A stretch of 64,000 bases of DNA from Acheta domesticus (GCA_031308135.1 JAHLJT010000631.1:219686422-219750421), one strand, 5' to 3'. Positions 20,521 to 32,314 are shown, numbered from the stretch's first letter. The notes: a model not told the origin generated them from the sequence alone. Numbers and translations are program-made.

Positions 20521-22450
20521 CCTTCGTGCTGACTGGCCGACATTCCAAGCGAATGTGAATTTATCAGAGGGTGAATTTGTTAGTGTGGAGGATATGGCTG
20601 CTCATTTTAACACTGCAATATTGCAAGCTGCGGGCACTGCAATCCCCAAGTCGACCGGTAATTCGCGACACCCCTTTGTACCGTGGTGGAACTTGGATTG
20701 CTCAAGGGCTGTCGGTGCTCGGAAGAAAGCGTTGGCTCGACTTAAACATTATCCAACCGTGGATAACCTTATATGATTATAAGAGGTGCAGAGCTAAGGC
20801 GAGGAGAACCATATTAGAAAGCAAGAATGCATCATGGAAGGCATACGTGTCCTCCTTGAATTGCCACACGCCACCACGTCTCTAGTATGGAGGAAGGTGC
20901 GTCTAATTAAAGGGACACTTCCTCATACTCAGTGCCAGGCCTTAGAAAAAATGGTCAGATAATCACAGATCGAGACGCCGTTGTAGAGGAACTTGCCACT
21001 CACTATGAAAAGATGTCGAGTTCGGCAAACTTACTCTCCAAACTTCCTTTCGTGTTAAAGAAAGAATGGAAAATCGCGCTTTGGATTTTTCGAGCAGAGC
21101 ACATGAGGATTATAATACCCCTTTCTCTATGTATGAAATGCGTTCTGCTCTGAAGCTTGCAAAAGAACCACTCCAGGTCCAGACGAAATCCACAAACTTA
21201 ATGTTGCAGCATCTTCCCGAAACTGCCATGGAATTTCTTCTCCGGCTCTTTAACCGTATATGGGAAGAGCATTACTATCCCTACCATGTTGGCGAGAGAA
21301 GCTATCATCGTCCCAGTTCCCAAAGTGGGGAAAGATCGATCACTGCCATCAAGAGTATCGACTATTTCCTCACAAGCTGTGTAAGGAAAGTGCTGGAAAA
21401 CGCATGGTGAATCAGCGTCTAGCCTGGACCTTGGAGCATAAAATCTGTTGACGCCAATCCAAAGCGGGTTTAGACGAAACCGGATCTACCTTGGACCACC
21501 TCGTTTCGCTGGCAACAGCTATCTCTACATCGTTTCGTCTTGAAACAACATCTCGTGGCTATATTATTTGATATAGAAAAGGCTACGACACCACCTGGAG
21601 GTACGGCATTCTGCAAAACCCTGCACTCTTGGGGATTTAAGGGGAAGCTTCCGCTATTCCTCCAAAACTTCTTATTGAATAGATCCTTCCGTGTTCGTGT
21701 GGTGTGATTAGGGACTTTCTCGTAGTCACCCCTGAAAATGGTATCCCTCAAGGATCAGGTGCTGAGTGTCACTCTGTTTGCCATCGCCATCACAATGGTA
21801 TAGCGTCGACTGTACGAGAAACCTGTTAAGGCATCGTTATTTGTGGATGACTTTGCCATCTTCTGTTCCTCCAGCAGCATCAAGCGTGACCAGAGGCAAC
21901 TCCAAATGGTGCTCAACAAGCTCCACGAATGTGGAGTACGTCAACGGCTTTAAATTCTCTTCTACTTAAATGTATTTTCGGGTTTGGGGGCATTTCGTAG
22001 GATATAAACATTGCATAGTAATCCCAGGCCGTCACTTGGCATGGAAACCCGCTTCCATTTGCAGAAGAAATCTGGACAGGTTCCTAGGGCTTACATTGAC
22101 AAGCTCTCACCGGCGCGCTCACATCCGTGGACTACAAACCAGATGGTGCTCCCCTTAAATCTTATCCGAATGCGAAGGTACTCAGGGGTGCCGAACGCAC
22201 TACCCTTTTACGTCGGTTAGAGATCACTCATCCGTCTCAGTTTGTGGACTACGGTAGTGAAGTGTATGGAATACCGGCAGATATCCTCCACCTGCGACCA
22301 TCAAAGTATACCAACACGCGGAGTATCCGTATAGCAACAGGCGGCATACCGCCACCAGCCGAAAATTGAGGCTCTATCCGAGGCTGGCGACCTTCCTTAA
22401 AAAGGAAAGGCGGGGGATCTTTTATTAGCAATCTACGGAGCTAAAGTAAG
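20521..22450 (+). pseudogene. LINE ORF2, reverse transcriptase and 3' region (frame-broken)
   Basis: Pieces of the RT domain appear in successive frames: KNGQIITDRDAVVEELATHY (about 20946), the PVPK-type palm entry near 21310, an SKAGLDETGSTLDHL block near 21465, ENGIPQGSG near 21735 and the catalytic box SLFVDDFAIF at about 21833. The C-terminal YGSEVYG and IRIATGG blocks near 22250-22350 follow. Multiple stops and indels show it is dead. A recognisable RNase H domain or poly(A) tail was not found; the element appears to end near 22450, shortly before the assembly gap. Confidence 0.85.
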
Positions 22451-22561
22451 CAGGACTCCCTAATCATCCTTTGCCGCCAAAATAATATCCTCCTGAATAG
22501 AAACATCATATATTCTTCGAACATCGCTGCATCAGCCTCCATGTATTAGATTGCAAAATCT

Positions 22562-22661
22562 NNNNNNNNNNNNNNNNNNNNNNNNNNNNNNNNNNNNNNN
22601 NNNNNNNNNNNNNNNNNNNNNNNNNNNNNNNNNNNNNNNNNNNNNNNNNNNNNNNNNNNNN
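22562..22661. other. Assembly gap (100 N)
   Basis: Exactly 100 N, a common placeholder for a gap of unknown size. Missing exons of locus B or C could lie in it. Confidence 1.
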
Positions 22662-23129
22662 TGTGAAAATCGTCTCCTGTTTTACTTCCCTTACTTTCCC
22701 TAGTATACCATCCCTTTGCGGCTGTCACACACAACCAATCTTTATAAATGAGGTCTCTAAAGAAAAAAATTTCACAGAAACGTGACGAATTGTATTTCGA
22801 CTATAAAAATATGAAGGATTTTGTTACAAAATCGCATCTAATTATTCAGTTCAAATGCAACCCGCAAAACACGACAGCATTGTCAAAATCTATAAAGTTA
22901 AATAACTCCGAAACGAAGCGTTTTAGGGCTTTAAAACTAAAAATTTTTAGCACAACGTTTCTCATATCGTAGTCTACAGGATACGATACTTTTCGACATT
23001 CTATTAAATTTTTGTTCGTCCCGCGTTTATCGGTATTACCAATACCACCTATATTTCAGCCCTTGGTGCGGTGACTATTTTTGTGACATCGCACGTAGAA
23101 GGCTTAGATTCTCCCCATTTAATATTTAC
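22662..23129. other. AT-rich DNA right of the gap
   Basis: No gene recognised. The frame at 22748-22972 is Lys/Phe/Asn-rich without a domain. Confidence 0.4.
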
Positions 23130-23560
23130 TCTTTCTATGTACAACTTGTTTTGCGCAGACTGACGAGATTATTTACATCATTGATGTTCTACGTCAAAAG
23201 AATAAAGAAACAATATGGCAAAGAATGGACGATTGTGTACAGTTAAGAGAGAAAACTGTGTCTTGTTAGTTTGGTTTGTGTTTTAACTATGCCAGTATTT
23301 TCGTTATCAGCAATATTTCGACCAAATGTTCAAGTCAGCATGCTCAGTCATGATATTGCAATGAAAAAGCTGGGAAATGATCTTTCCCTGGAGTGTTTAG
23401 TAATTTCAACAAGTTAATTTATATCTTGGGAAAGCTCAAGCATCTACATGGAAACTAGGGAGAGTATTCTCGTAGTACATTCAGTACTGTAAATGCTATT
23501 TTGAGCAGATAAGTCAAATATCTAGATGACATGTGCAAGCAAGTTAAATTTATCAACGCA
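23130..23560 (+). repeat. Repeat B, copy 1
   Basis: Aligns by eye with 51730-52140. Shared words in order include AGAAACAATRTTG/GGCAAAGAATGG, CTGTGT/GCGTCTTGTTAG, TTTTAMYWATGCCAATATTTT, CATGATATTGCAAT, AAAAAGCT, TTCTCGTAGTACATT and TTTTGAGCAG. It is an old interspersed element of unknown class; no intact frame survives. Confidence 0.55.
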
Positions 23561-23954
23561 GAATGTGTGTAGTATCAATGCAGTGCTTCAACATATGTTA
23601 ACATTTTTCACGTGCAAAAACTTAATCACCATGAATAGTATTACAAACGGAATAATACCTCTTGTTAAGAGCTTTTTCGAAGTGACTTATAAACAGACTG
23701 TAACAGATTTCCGTTCGTACGTCTTCACTGCTAACGGAAACGTCCTGTTCACAAAGCTGCTTCTAGTCAAATGGGGCGATCCATTCTTAGCAATCGCTAA
23801 GATGGCGAGTGCAGGTCGACTCGAGGAATCGATTATAATTCGTTAATCATTACGTTGTTCAAAGTTGACAGTGTGGAACACTGCATAAGTCAATAGTCGT
23901 CTCTCTTGGGGCGAAGGGCCAAGTATTTCTCGTATAAGAATACGTGATTTGTCA
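23561..23954. other. Unassigned DNA with a 106-codon frame
   Basis: The frame at 23526-23846 has no family match that I recognise and overlaps the end of repeat B. It is probably part of that element. Confidence 0.35.
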
Positions 23955-25015
23955 CAAAAGATTTTTCATTCAAATAAACTTGTTCTTCACAGTAAATTCT
24001 TTCATTAAGGTCCTGCACATTTTTAAAATCAATAGAAGTTTACGCACAATATTGCGTGCAATATTTGGAATTTAAGAAATTACAAAAACATTATTTTCTC
24101 AAAAACTGCTCCAAATGTTTTCTTTAAAGTTTTAGTAGAAATGGAACCAAATGTACTCTATGAGATGCCACATACAGTTTTGCTCTATCCTTTTGTTCTT
24201 TTAATAAATTACAACTAGTATTTCTACGGAATGGCACAGACTTTAAATTAAGGCATAATAGAAATGGCATTCATTTTCTATTTCCTTTGGTCTCGACTAG
24301 CTATTTGAACTTGACACATACTCTTGTCAGCTGCCATCTATCGCCGCCGAAAGTATATTTTTTTGGACAATTTCTTAATTTTTCTGTTTCCTAATGGTAA
24401 AATGGAAATGGTAAAACAGAAATATTATTTTAAGAATATTGAAGAACAGTAAAATCTTCTCCTCAATGGTAATATTCTTTCACAAATTTGTAGCCGTTTT
24501 TTAAAAATGGCGTTTTAGGAGTACTAAAAATGCGAAATTTTAAGCTCTTTTTGACAGAATTATTTTTTTTCGAAAAACTTCATTTGAAGTCATTTAAAGA
24601 ACATTAACTCACAAATACAAGTGTTTACAAACTGCTGGCAATGTGCATATTTAAGGTGTGAGAGAACTTTCACAAAAATGACGTTTGTGTAATTTTGGAA
24701 AAAACAAAAATATACCCCAAATTGAACTTCACGTCATATTAAAGAGGAGTAATTTTCACTATCCATTCGAAAAGTTTGAAGAAAAAATTTGGAACCATTT
24801 ATGAGAAAATGGCATTTCTGCGTTTCTGAAAATGCGGAAATTTGAGCTAGTTTTCACAGAAAACGGTTGAGTTTTTGAGAAACTTTATACAACATTATTT
24901 AAAGTGCATGTACTCATAAATATAATAATGTAAACAAATCGCCGCCAGTGAAAATATTAAGCACATGAGAGACAAGCCAAAAAAGTCATTTTTGTATTTT
25001 TTGTATATACAAATT
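23955..25015. repeat. Repeat A, rearranged copy (internal inversion)
   Basis: 23955-24215 is repeat A in inverted orientation (ATATTGCGTGCAATATT, then TTTTCTCAAAAACTGCTCC). At 24222 the sequence switches to the CTAGTATTTCTACGGAATGG start in plus orientation and runs through units 1 and 2 to about 25010. Both segments break at the same internal place (the TTTTTGTAATTTTT stretch at the end of unit 2), as expected from inversion of one half. Confidence 0.7.
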
Positions 25016-25577
25016 TTGTATTTGACGTTATACTATTGTAAACAAAATGCTTATCCATGAGTCTTACGCACATATACACACGAGATACTATTAAGTTTTC
25101 AATATTAGTTTTTTTTTCACAATTCTTGTCACTCTATTCATAGATTTACGTCAATGAAGCAATGTAATCAAAAGATATATACAAAATAAACTTTTTGTAG
25201 TGACTACTCTAGCTGTTAGAATTTAAATTCACCCAATAGCTCATAGAGTACAACAGTATATTTAATACAGCTCTCTCTTATAGAAATAGAGTTCTTACTT
25301 GTTTGGAGTCCGAACGACTAAACCGGGCGTTTGGAACCTTTAAACGCAAGGGCACAGGGGATATTTAAATAGCTCCCGTCCCATTAAAAATGTTGAAAAC
25401 TGATCGGAAGTAAATTTATTTTATTCTTAATACTTAATACAATGTTCTTATACAAAAAACAGAAATTCGATCTTTTTCAAATTTTGGTCAAAATTTCAGT
25501 CCTAGTGTCCCCCAAAAAAGAATGGCTCTCTGAAATGTGTAAAGGCTGGAGGTTTCATAGAGATGCTTTGCCCCCAG
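25016..25577. other. AT-rich DNA left of the TM6 array
   Basis: Searched for a plus-strand TM5 exon (W-x-x-FFYxYGPL) for locus C; none seen. Confidence 0.5.
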
Positions 25578-26303
25578 GAAACTATTTCCGCTGATGAGCT
25601 TGACTGCAGGAGATGGTGGAATGTCGCGGATTTCCATCCTCACAGAGATGTTGTGTCTCCAGGATGTTGCTGTACGCGAAGCTCTTTGCACTGATGAGCC
25701 TGACGTTTCTTCTGGAGGTGGTGGTGTATGTGGTAACGGGTGGAGGCCTCACAGACATTTTGTGTCTTCAGGATGTTGCTGTACGCGAAGCTCTTTGCAC
25801 TGATGAGCCTGACGTTTCTTCTGTAGGTGGTGGTGTATGTGTAACGGGCGGAGGTCTCACAGACATGATGTGTCTTCAGGATGCTGCTGTACGCGAAGCT
25901 CTTTGCACTGATGAGCCTGACGTTTCTTCTGGAGGTGGTGGTGTATGTGTAACGGGTGGAGGTCTCACAGACATGATGTGTCTTCAGGATGCTGCTGTAC
26001 GCGAAGCTCTTTGCACTGATGAGCCTGACGTTTTCTTCTGGAGGTGGTGGTGTATGTGTAACGGGTGGAGGTCTCACAGACATGTTGTGTCTTCAGGATG
26101 CTGCTGTACGCGAAGCTCTTTGCATTGTTGAGCCTGACGTTTCTTCTGGAGGTGCTGGTGTATGTGTAACGGGACTTGACGGGCATTTTATGTTCCAAGA
26201 TGCTGCTGTACGCGAAGCTGCTTGCCCTGACGAGCGAGAAGTGTCTGCTGGAGGTGTTATATGTGTCACAGGTGGAGACCTCACAGACATTTTTTGTCCC
26301 CAG
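25578..26303 (+). repeat. Tandem array of TM6 exon starts, 108-109 bp unit, upstream of the locus C terminal exon
   Basis: Seven extra copies of the 3'-splice-site plus TM6-coding segment precede the true terminal exon. Copy starts after the acceptor AG are 25578, 25663, 25772, 25880, 25988, 26097 and 26199; the real exon starts at 26304. Spacings are 85, 109, 108, 108, 109, 102 and 105. The central copies are nearly identical, each with a good acceptor (TGTGTCTTCAG) followed by GATGYTGCTGTACGCGAAGC. In the TM6 frame they read MLLYAKLFALMSLTFLLEVV then VYV. Most copies hit TAA two codons after VV; the copy at 25663 stays open. The outer copies (25578, 26199) are decayed, and 26199 has lost its acceptor (TTCCAA). 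Copies end in GTATGT, a possible donor. Conserved acceptors and coding frames suggest either recent amplification or alternative splicing targets. Long frames in other phases are artefacts of the periodicity. Confidence 0.85.
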
Positions 26304-26634
26304 GCTGCTGATTTACGCAAAGCTGTTCGCGCTGATGGGAGTGACGTGGGTGCTGGAGGTGGTGGTGTGGGCCACGAAGGCAGGCGAAATCTCCATGACT
26401 TTCGCGGAGGCCGTTAACGCTCTCCGAGGTCTGGGCGTCTTCGCAGCCTGTTGCTGCAAGAGAGACGTTCTCGACGCGCTTAGGAAACGCCTGCCGAGTC
26501 TCTGCATACGAAATTTGGACTACTCAGCATCAACATCTAACACGCGAAGCACTAACATACTTCGTCGCAGCTCTCGTACGAATAATGGAACAGAGCTCAA
26601 ACGGATAGTTATGAGTTACAATAAACCGACCTAA
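26304..26634 (+). CDS. Methuselah-like GPCR, terminal exon (TM6, TM7, tail), locus C
   Basis: The acceptor TTTTTTGTCCCCAG precedes 26304. One base completes a split Arg codon (same phase as locus B), then 109 codons run to TAA at 26632-26634. TM6 is LLIYAKLFALMGVTWVLEVV, the loop is WATKAGEIS, TM7 is AVNALRGLGVFAACCCKR, then DVLDALRKRL and a roughly 45-residue Ser/Thr/Asn/Arg-rich tail. This is the C-terminal end of an Mth-like seven-helix receptor, intact and very close to the locus B exon. No TM1-TM5 or ectodomain exons are visible on the plus strand within 10 kb to the left. The exon is therefore an orphan duplicate, or its partners are in the assembly gap or farther away. Loci B and C are divergently oriented with their 3' ends outward, which suggests an inverted duplication. 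Confidence 0.8.
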
Positions 26635-27129
26635 TCAATATCGAAAGGAGAAACACAAAAGTATGAAGTAGGATAATGCTCGATATTCATAAAATAAGAA
26701 ATGGACAATGTTGCCATTCGTGGGACATTCGATGATTTTAAGGAAAACAAAATATATCTCATGGATTGTGTAAACGTTTTTGCTCCAGCATTAATTCTTT
26801 GTTTAGATCAACATACTCGTGTTATAGTTAACTCGTATATAGTAAATCGCCGGTTATAGTGAACCAACTTCACTGGTCCCTTTTCCCTTACATTAACACC
26901 TACTAAGTATAAGACGATTCGGTTATAGTGAATCTGAACCTCGCTTTAGTGAATGTACGAAATACAACGTACTGGAAAATAATTCCATCACGGAAAATAA
27001 TATGTCGCCTCAATGCAAGAAATTTCAGCTTGGACCAAATATCGTCGCCAAAGGTCATTATCGAAGAATTCTCCCCTGAGGTGAAGTACGAGTAGCCTAC
27101 ATGGAATGGGGAACTTACTGATGACCTTA
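26635..27129. other. Spacer with repeated TTATAGTGAA motif
   Basis: Contains AACTCGTATATAGTAAATCG, GGTTATAGTGAACC, GGTTATAGTGAATC and CGCTTTAGTGAATG within about 130 bases (26828-26955). This resembles the repeated subterminal motifs of a pogo-like element, but no matching opposite end was found. The rest is unassigned. Confidence 0.35.
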
Positions 27130-27435
27130 TACTACTCAATTTCACTGCGGAAACAACGGCAGAGTCCTGTGTGGGCTACAACTGGCTTCAGTGACGCGCG
27201 ATTGCTCACTTCAGCTTCAAGTTTGATGTTATATTGGGCGCGACAAAGCGCGTTGTGTTCTACGTAGGCGACAGCAAGCGCGCGACTGCCACATCCCCAC
27301 ACCCCGGCGACACCACCCGCGCCGCGAGGAAAAGCTATTAGCCACTTGCTCCATCCTCCTACCGAAAGCATCTCGCATGTTATTCGACGAGTAAAGGGCT
27401 CTTCGGAGAGGGAGACTGTGTTCCAATACTAGAAG
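27130..27435. other. GC-rich island without identified exon
   Basis: CG-dense (GCGCGACAAAGCGCG, AAGCGCGCGACTGCC, CCGCGCCGCGAGG). Frames on the minus strand (27132-27426) show no domain. It may be a gene-start island. Confidence 0.35.
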
Positions 27436-30400
27436 AGAAATTGAAGGGTGTCAAGACAGCAAACGAGACAAATAAAGATATTAAAATTTTCAGTTCATGC
27501 TATTAATGTAATTTGCTACGTCTCTGTATTAATAAAATCAATCATTATAGAGAAATTCGAATTAATTTTGACATCATCGGAACCTCTGATATAGTGATAC
27601 AAAAAAAAGTTAGTTCACAGAAGTACACTATTATATTTATTTTAGGTCCATTATAATCTCACAAACATGTGTATGTTGGCAGACATTTTTTAGAATTTAA
27701 AAATAGCGTTTTTGCGGAAATCTGTATGCCGTATGGTTGTTAGTTTCGAAAAAAAAGTTTTATACAAAAGTCGTAGGAAATTTTATTCTCTTTAAAATTC
27801 ATTTGAAACATTATTCTGAACGACTTAATGTTAAAGAGCTACAACAAAAAAGAAGTAAAAAAATACCGGTTTTTCGGGTCTCCCGAAATTAGCATAGTGT
27901 CTGGGAGGTCGAAAACGTGAGATTTTAACTAGTGCCTGGGTACACACAACATACTCAAAGAAAAAGTTTTTATGACCTTTTTCTAGGTAAAATGTACATA
28001 CAGACTGGCTTAATAAAACTGCAGCTCAAGTTAGCTTAAATCACGTAAGTTACAACATTAAATTGTTAATATTAACAATAGTTAGCGACATTATACAAGC
28101 ATGTCATGCTGTTAGAGATGGATATTTTCATGTAAAATTTCTGTATTTGGATAACAAAGATTTATAATAAAAATAAATGTTTAATATAATAGTTCCCTGA
28201 CTCGACCACACTCGGGTATAGAAAGTTACATGAAAAAATATCAATAGAAATACATTTTTCTTTCTCACGCAGATATAAAATATAAAGTGTAGATTTTTCG
28301 ACAAAAAACCTTATGACAAACCATTGAGAACCCAGAAAAATATTTTGTCTTTATCTATGCCTATATATAGGAAATTACTTTCTTTAATAGGTGGTACAGT
28401 CAGAATCAATGTTTAATGGGATAACCTGAACGTTTTCGGCAAAACGATTGAGTACTTCCATTATTCTGTAGTACCCAATGACATTAAGTCGTTGTTAATG
28501 ATTATTTTTTTAAATAAAATGAATATTTTTAGTTAATTCACGAATGACCTCAACAGGGCCTAGATATGTGCTTACCACTCTCAAAAAGAATCATTTTATA
28601 AGGCAGGGGGTGTAGCAAAGAAATGATGTCATCGGCCACTACAGAAAAATCGATGTAAAAATCCCCCCGTCCGTCATTGGATAGCACTCCAAACAGAACA
28701 ACTAAACTACACTATAAACCAAACAGCATGTTCTCCAAAATGGATATTCCTTGTTCTGCGTCACCGCGTTCGTGGTCCTATGAATTTTCAATTGAAATTG
28801 CGGAAAATACTTTATTAAACTTTTTTTTTTTGAGATTTTCTCAAATAGAGATCCGCACTGATTCAAAACTTTTGCGCGAATTAGACCAGCCAATTGCCTC
28901 TACTAGCGTGGCGAAGGAATGGTGCATCTGCGATGTGGTCAATGCGTTTTAACTGAACGACGACGCTGTCACCCGTGCGACAGGCAGGAGTCGCATTCCT
29001 GCGTGATTCGGCGCCGCCTCATGCGACCCACTGGCGGCTGGCCCGCTGACCAACCCGTGTTAGACCGGCAGCCAGCAAGAAAATCGACGTATGATAAGCT
29101 CAAAGCTAAAACGTTTTGACAAGTTAGCCAGTGTTATGAAGAACAAGGAAACGCAAGTATGGCAGTCGGTAGGTGTCGGCGTTGCGCTGCGCAATTTTTT
29201 AAATGTGCCAATTGTGGTACTAATTTCGAACTTTTGTGTTGGCTGCCCTGGTTACCGTGAATATTTTTTTGCTTAGTGTTTTGGTGGCTCAGTCAGTCGG
29301 TCGCCTGCCATGTGTTGTAAGACTGTGGATGTTTATTATGTAAAGTGTTGTCAAAGTCATGTTAACAGATTTTTGTATGTTAAAGCCTTGAATAAAAGGT
29401 AATTATTTTCACAACACCAATAAATCTATTCCATTAGGGAATGAGTACATAGTTAATTCCAGTTGTATATTGTTCGTTAGATAGCTAAAGTGTGAAGGAG
29501 TTGTGTGCCATACCGAAGCGGCGTCTTCAACTGCCTGCCATACTGAATTGAACGGGTCATATTTTTGTGCTTGGATTACGAACTCCAAGCAATTTTTGTG
29601 GCCTTATGGTAGAAAATTCTTTTTCATTGCCGATTATGAATGACTACCTCATACCGTTGCGGCGTCTCTAAGTACGATCTTTATCTGTATAACGATGTAA
29701 TGCAGTTCTCTTCGCAAGCGAATGATTGGCTGCAGTACTGAATTATTTACTTTCTTATCATTTTCCAATTCATAGGAAGGACGAGTTTTCAAAGTTACTT
29801 CATTGTACAGAATGTAAGGGAGTAGAAACCGTTTACTTCAGGGAAATTGTAGTAACTTTCAATATTTTTCTTTGATATTTTCATAATGTACAACAACGAA
29901 AATAGGCACACAGGAAAAAAAAATTATGCAAGAGAATCAACTTTTAACCCCAAAAATGACTCCGTGCAGGTGCTGATTTAGCCATCACCACTGCGGGTCG
30001 GGCCTCGAACTGCGCCATCGGTTGGTTTAAGGCAGTAGTTGCAACTCAATGCTCTGTGACGTCCCGAAAACTTTTCTCTTGCTTCAAACTGTTCCGCCGA
30101 GTACTGTGCGCTTGCCAGTACTGTGCCGCGTTGAGCCCTACCAGTGTTCCAATGATGATACGGAGGTGGAAGAAAAAAATTTGCTTGGAAAATCGATAAT
30201 TGAATCAGTCATTTCAGAAATACCTCATCTACATTTTTTTCAAAACTGAGTTATACATCCAGATTTAATTGTTAAGGATAACCTCATTCATTCCACGTAA
30301 AATATAACATCTCCAATGGAAAGGTACATAACAATGAGATGTTAAAATTTGCAGTCTTTTGAGGAACCCCGTATCTCCCGGAGATGTGTTGTTTCTCCAA

Positions 30401-30985
30401 TGGCGTTGTAGTGAGTGGCGGCACTGGCGCAGAGCAGCAATAAGGAGTTGCATGAAGTAATATGCACATCTAATGCTTCATTCAACAGTAGTTCCGGACA
30501 AATTTCAAGTAGAACTTGTGGAAAGTGAAAAGGAGAAGGATTTTGAATCATGGTGGCCATAGTACTATAAAAGAATGAGTCTACTGAGACTCAAGCAAGA
30601 AGCATTTCAAGGGAAAACAAACAAAAAATTCAACATTTCGAGTTCCATGGAGCTCACATATTCTAACAAACATTTGGGTTAAATTGATGGACTAATTGAA
30701 CACAGTTTTGACTTGAAAAAAATCAGTTGTCGGCACTCCAGAACTTCTTAAAGCTTGTGCTTATTCGCAGCATTGTGTAACATTAAACATAAAAAGTCAA
30801 TGATCTCAGAAAACTAAAAACTATATTCCTTAAGATATAGTTGATGAGTTTTACTCAAAAATTTGTCTGGCCAACTCTCGACAAGGATGAAAATGAAACA
30901 ATGTAGTGAATAATTTATGAAAATAATACCAAAATATTGTCAGTACTGTTGTAACATTATGTTTACATTAAAGGCATATCAAATA
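27436..30985. other. AT-rich intergenic DNA with a few GC patches
   Basis: No gene recognised over about 3.5 kb. A GC patch at 28960-29090 and open frames at 28677-28952 and 30265-30560 show no domain or splice-bounded structure. A polymerase-III-like phrase (GGGTCGGGCCTCGAACTGC) occurs near 29995-30013, but no full SINE could be delimited. Confidence 0.4.
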
Positions 30986-32110
30986 TTTCTTGTAATAAAT
31001 CGGTTTTTGCTTTTTGTTAATTCAAATTATCCCAACAATTGATCACAATACATGTATGTTGAAAGAACAAAAGGGATTTAGAAAGAGAAGATCTTGTGCG
31101 GAGAATATATTATCCCTTAAGCAATTGATAGAAAAGAGATGAGAATACAATTTGAAGGCCTACACTGGTTTGATAGATTACAGAAAAACGTTTGACAGTG
31201 ATAGTAGAAGTAAATTTTGGAATGGGCAGGGAAAAGAGAAATACGATTACTTCTAATTAGAAATATCAGAAGCAAGTAAGCAAGTTCTCAGAGCAACATA
31301 AAACTAAACTCAGAAACTTTTTAGAAGAAACAAATGGTTAGACAAGGGTGTTGTTTTACTCCTATACTTTTTAACATACACCTTGACCACGTTATAAGTG
31401 AATGACTTATACATTTTAATATTGAACACTCCAGAGGGACAAATTTTACTAAAACTCTTTCGTTATCAGACGAGCAGGTTTTAGTTGCTGATTATAAAGA
31501 CAATATAGAGAGAGCCCTGTTCCAAGTGTACACAACACCAAAGCTTTCATCAAAACAGTCTACAGTTCAGTCAAAACAGTTTTCAAAGGTTCGCACTCAG
31601 TAAGATGCAGACTACTTTGAGAAGATGAGATAATTGAACTGGTAAATACTTTTATATTGCTAGCATGTGACATATATTTCGGAGAACTTTATGATGACAA
31701 AAGAGGTCGAAAGAATCCACCTTATGTGTGGCACCACTAAACGAACACCGAGTGATAAAGTTCGAAAATATAAAACACCAAACGTTTACGGCTTTTGAGG
31801 TCGATACAGAAATTTATCGATTTTTGAGGTAGATTCAAGAAGTAACAAGAAAAGACACTGAAAAACAAGACCACCCGAAAGAACCATGGAATTTACTCTC
31901 AAAATTACAAAATCGAAGAATATAAAAATAAATGGAAAGATCCTGTATTAAGGAATAAAAACAAACTTATATCTAAGCAATAGTTCTACACATCTCGAGG
32001 GAAAAGAAGCATTGGTAGACCGAGGGGAAGTCGTAGAGATCAAAAAGTCGCAACAGACCAACAGATCTAATTCCTGAGGGAGACGAAGATGGAGACTCTT
32101 TGAAAGTATT
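30986..32110 (+). pseudogene. Degenerate LINE reverse-transcriptase fragment
   Basis: Reading across frames from about 31060: EQKGFRKRRSCAENILSLKQ, then LIEKR, a YTGLIDYRKTFDSD block, VVLLLYFLTYTLTTL-type remnants, and LLIIKTI where the YxDD region should lie. Near 31995-32030 there is GKRSIGRPRGSRRD, typical of the C-terminal end of this LINE class. The set matches the RT fingers/palm of an endonuclease-type non-LTR element distinct from the LINE at 17.9-22.4 kb (different residues in every shared motif). Many stops and indels indicate an old copy. Confidence 0.65.
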
Positions 32111-32314
32111 TACAAGGGCTCACTACTAACTTCTATGCACCGGTGTTCTTAATTTCCTTCGGCGGCACCGAATAACGTGCGCCGAATACTGTCCATCCCA
32201 CTACCCGCCACTTACGGTTAACACACCTCCCGGCACTCCGCTGGGGCAAGCATTCCGCGTAGCTCGCTCTCTTCCTTGGCAAGTGGATTTTTTCATGTTC
32301 TTTTAATCTATTTT
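32111..32314. other. Short spacer
   Basis: Nothing recognised. A GC-richer stretch lies at 32150-32275. Confidence 0.4.

Noticed and set aside
25578..26303. Tandem direct repeats considered as a CRISPR array or satellite
   Set aside because: Units contain a conserved splice acceptor and a receptor helix and have no separate variable spacers; the context is eukaryotic.
25640..26320. Minus-strand frame of 147 codons and plus-strand frames rich in VTGGGLTDMMCLQ
   Set aside because: Periodic artefacts of the 108-109 bp TM6 array in non-TM6 phases.
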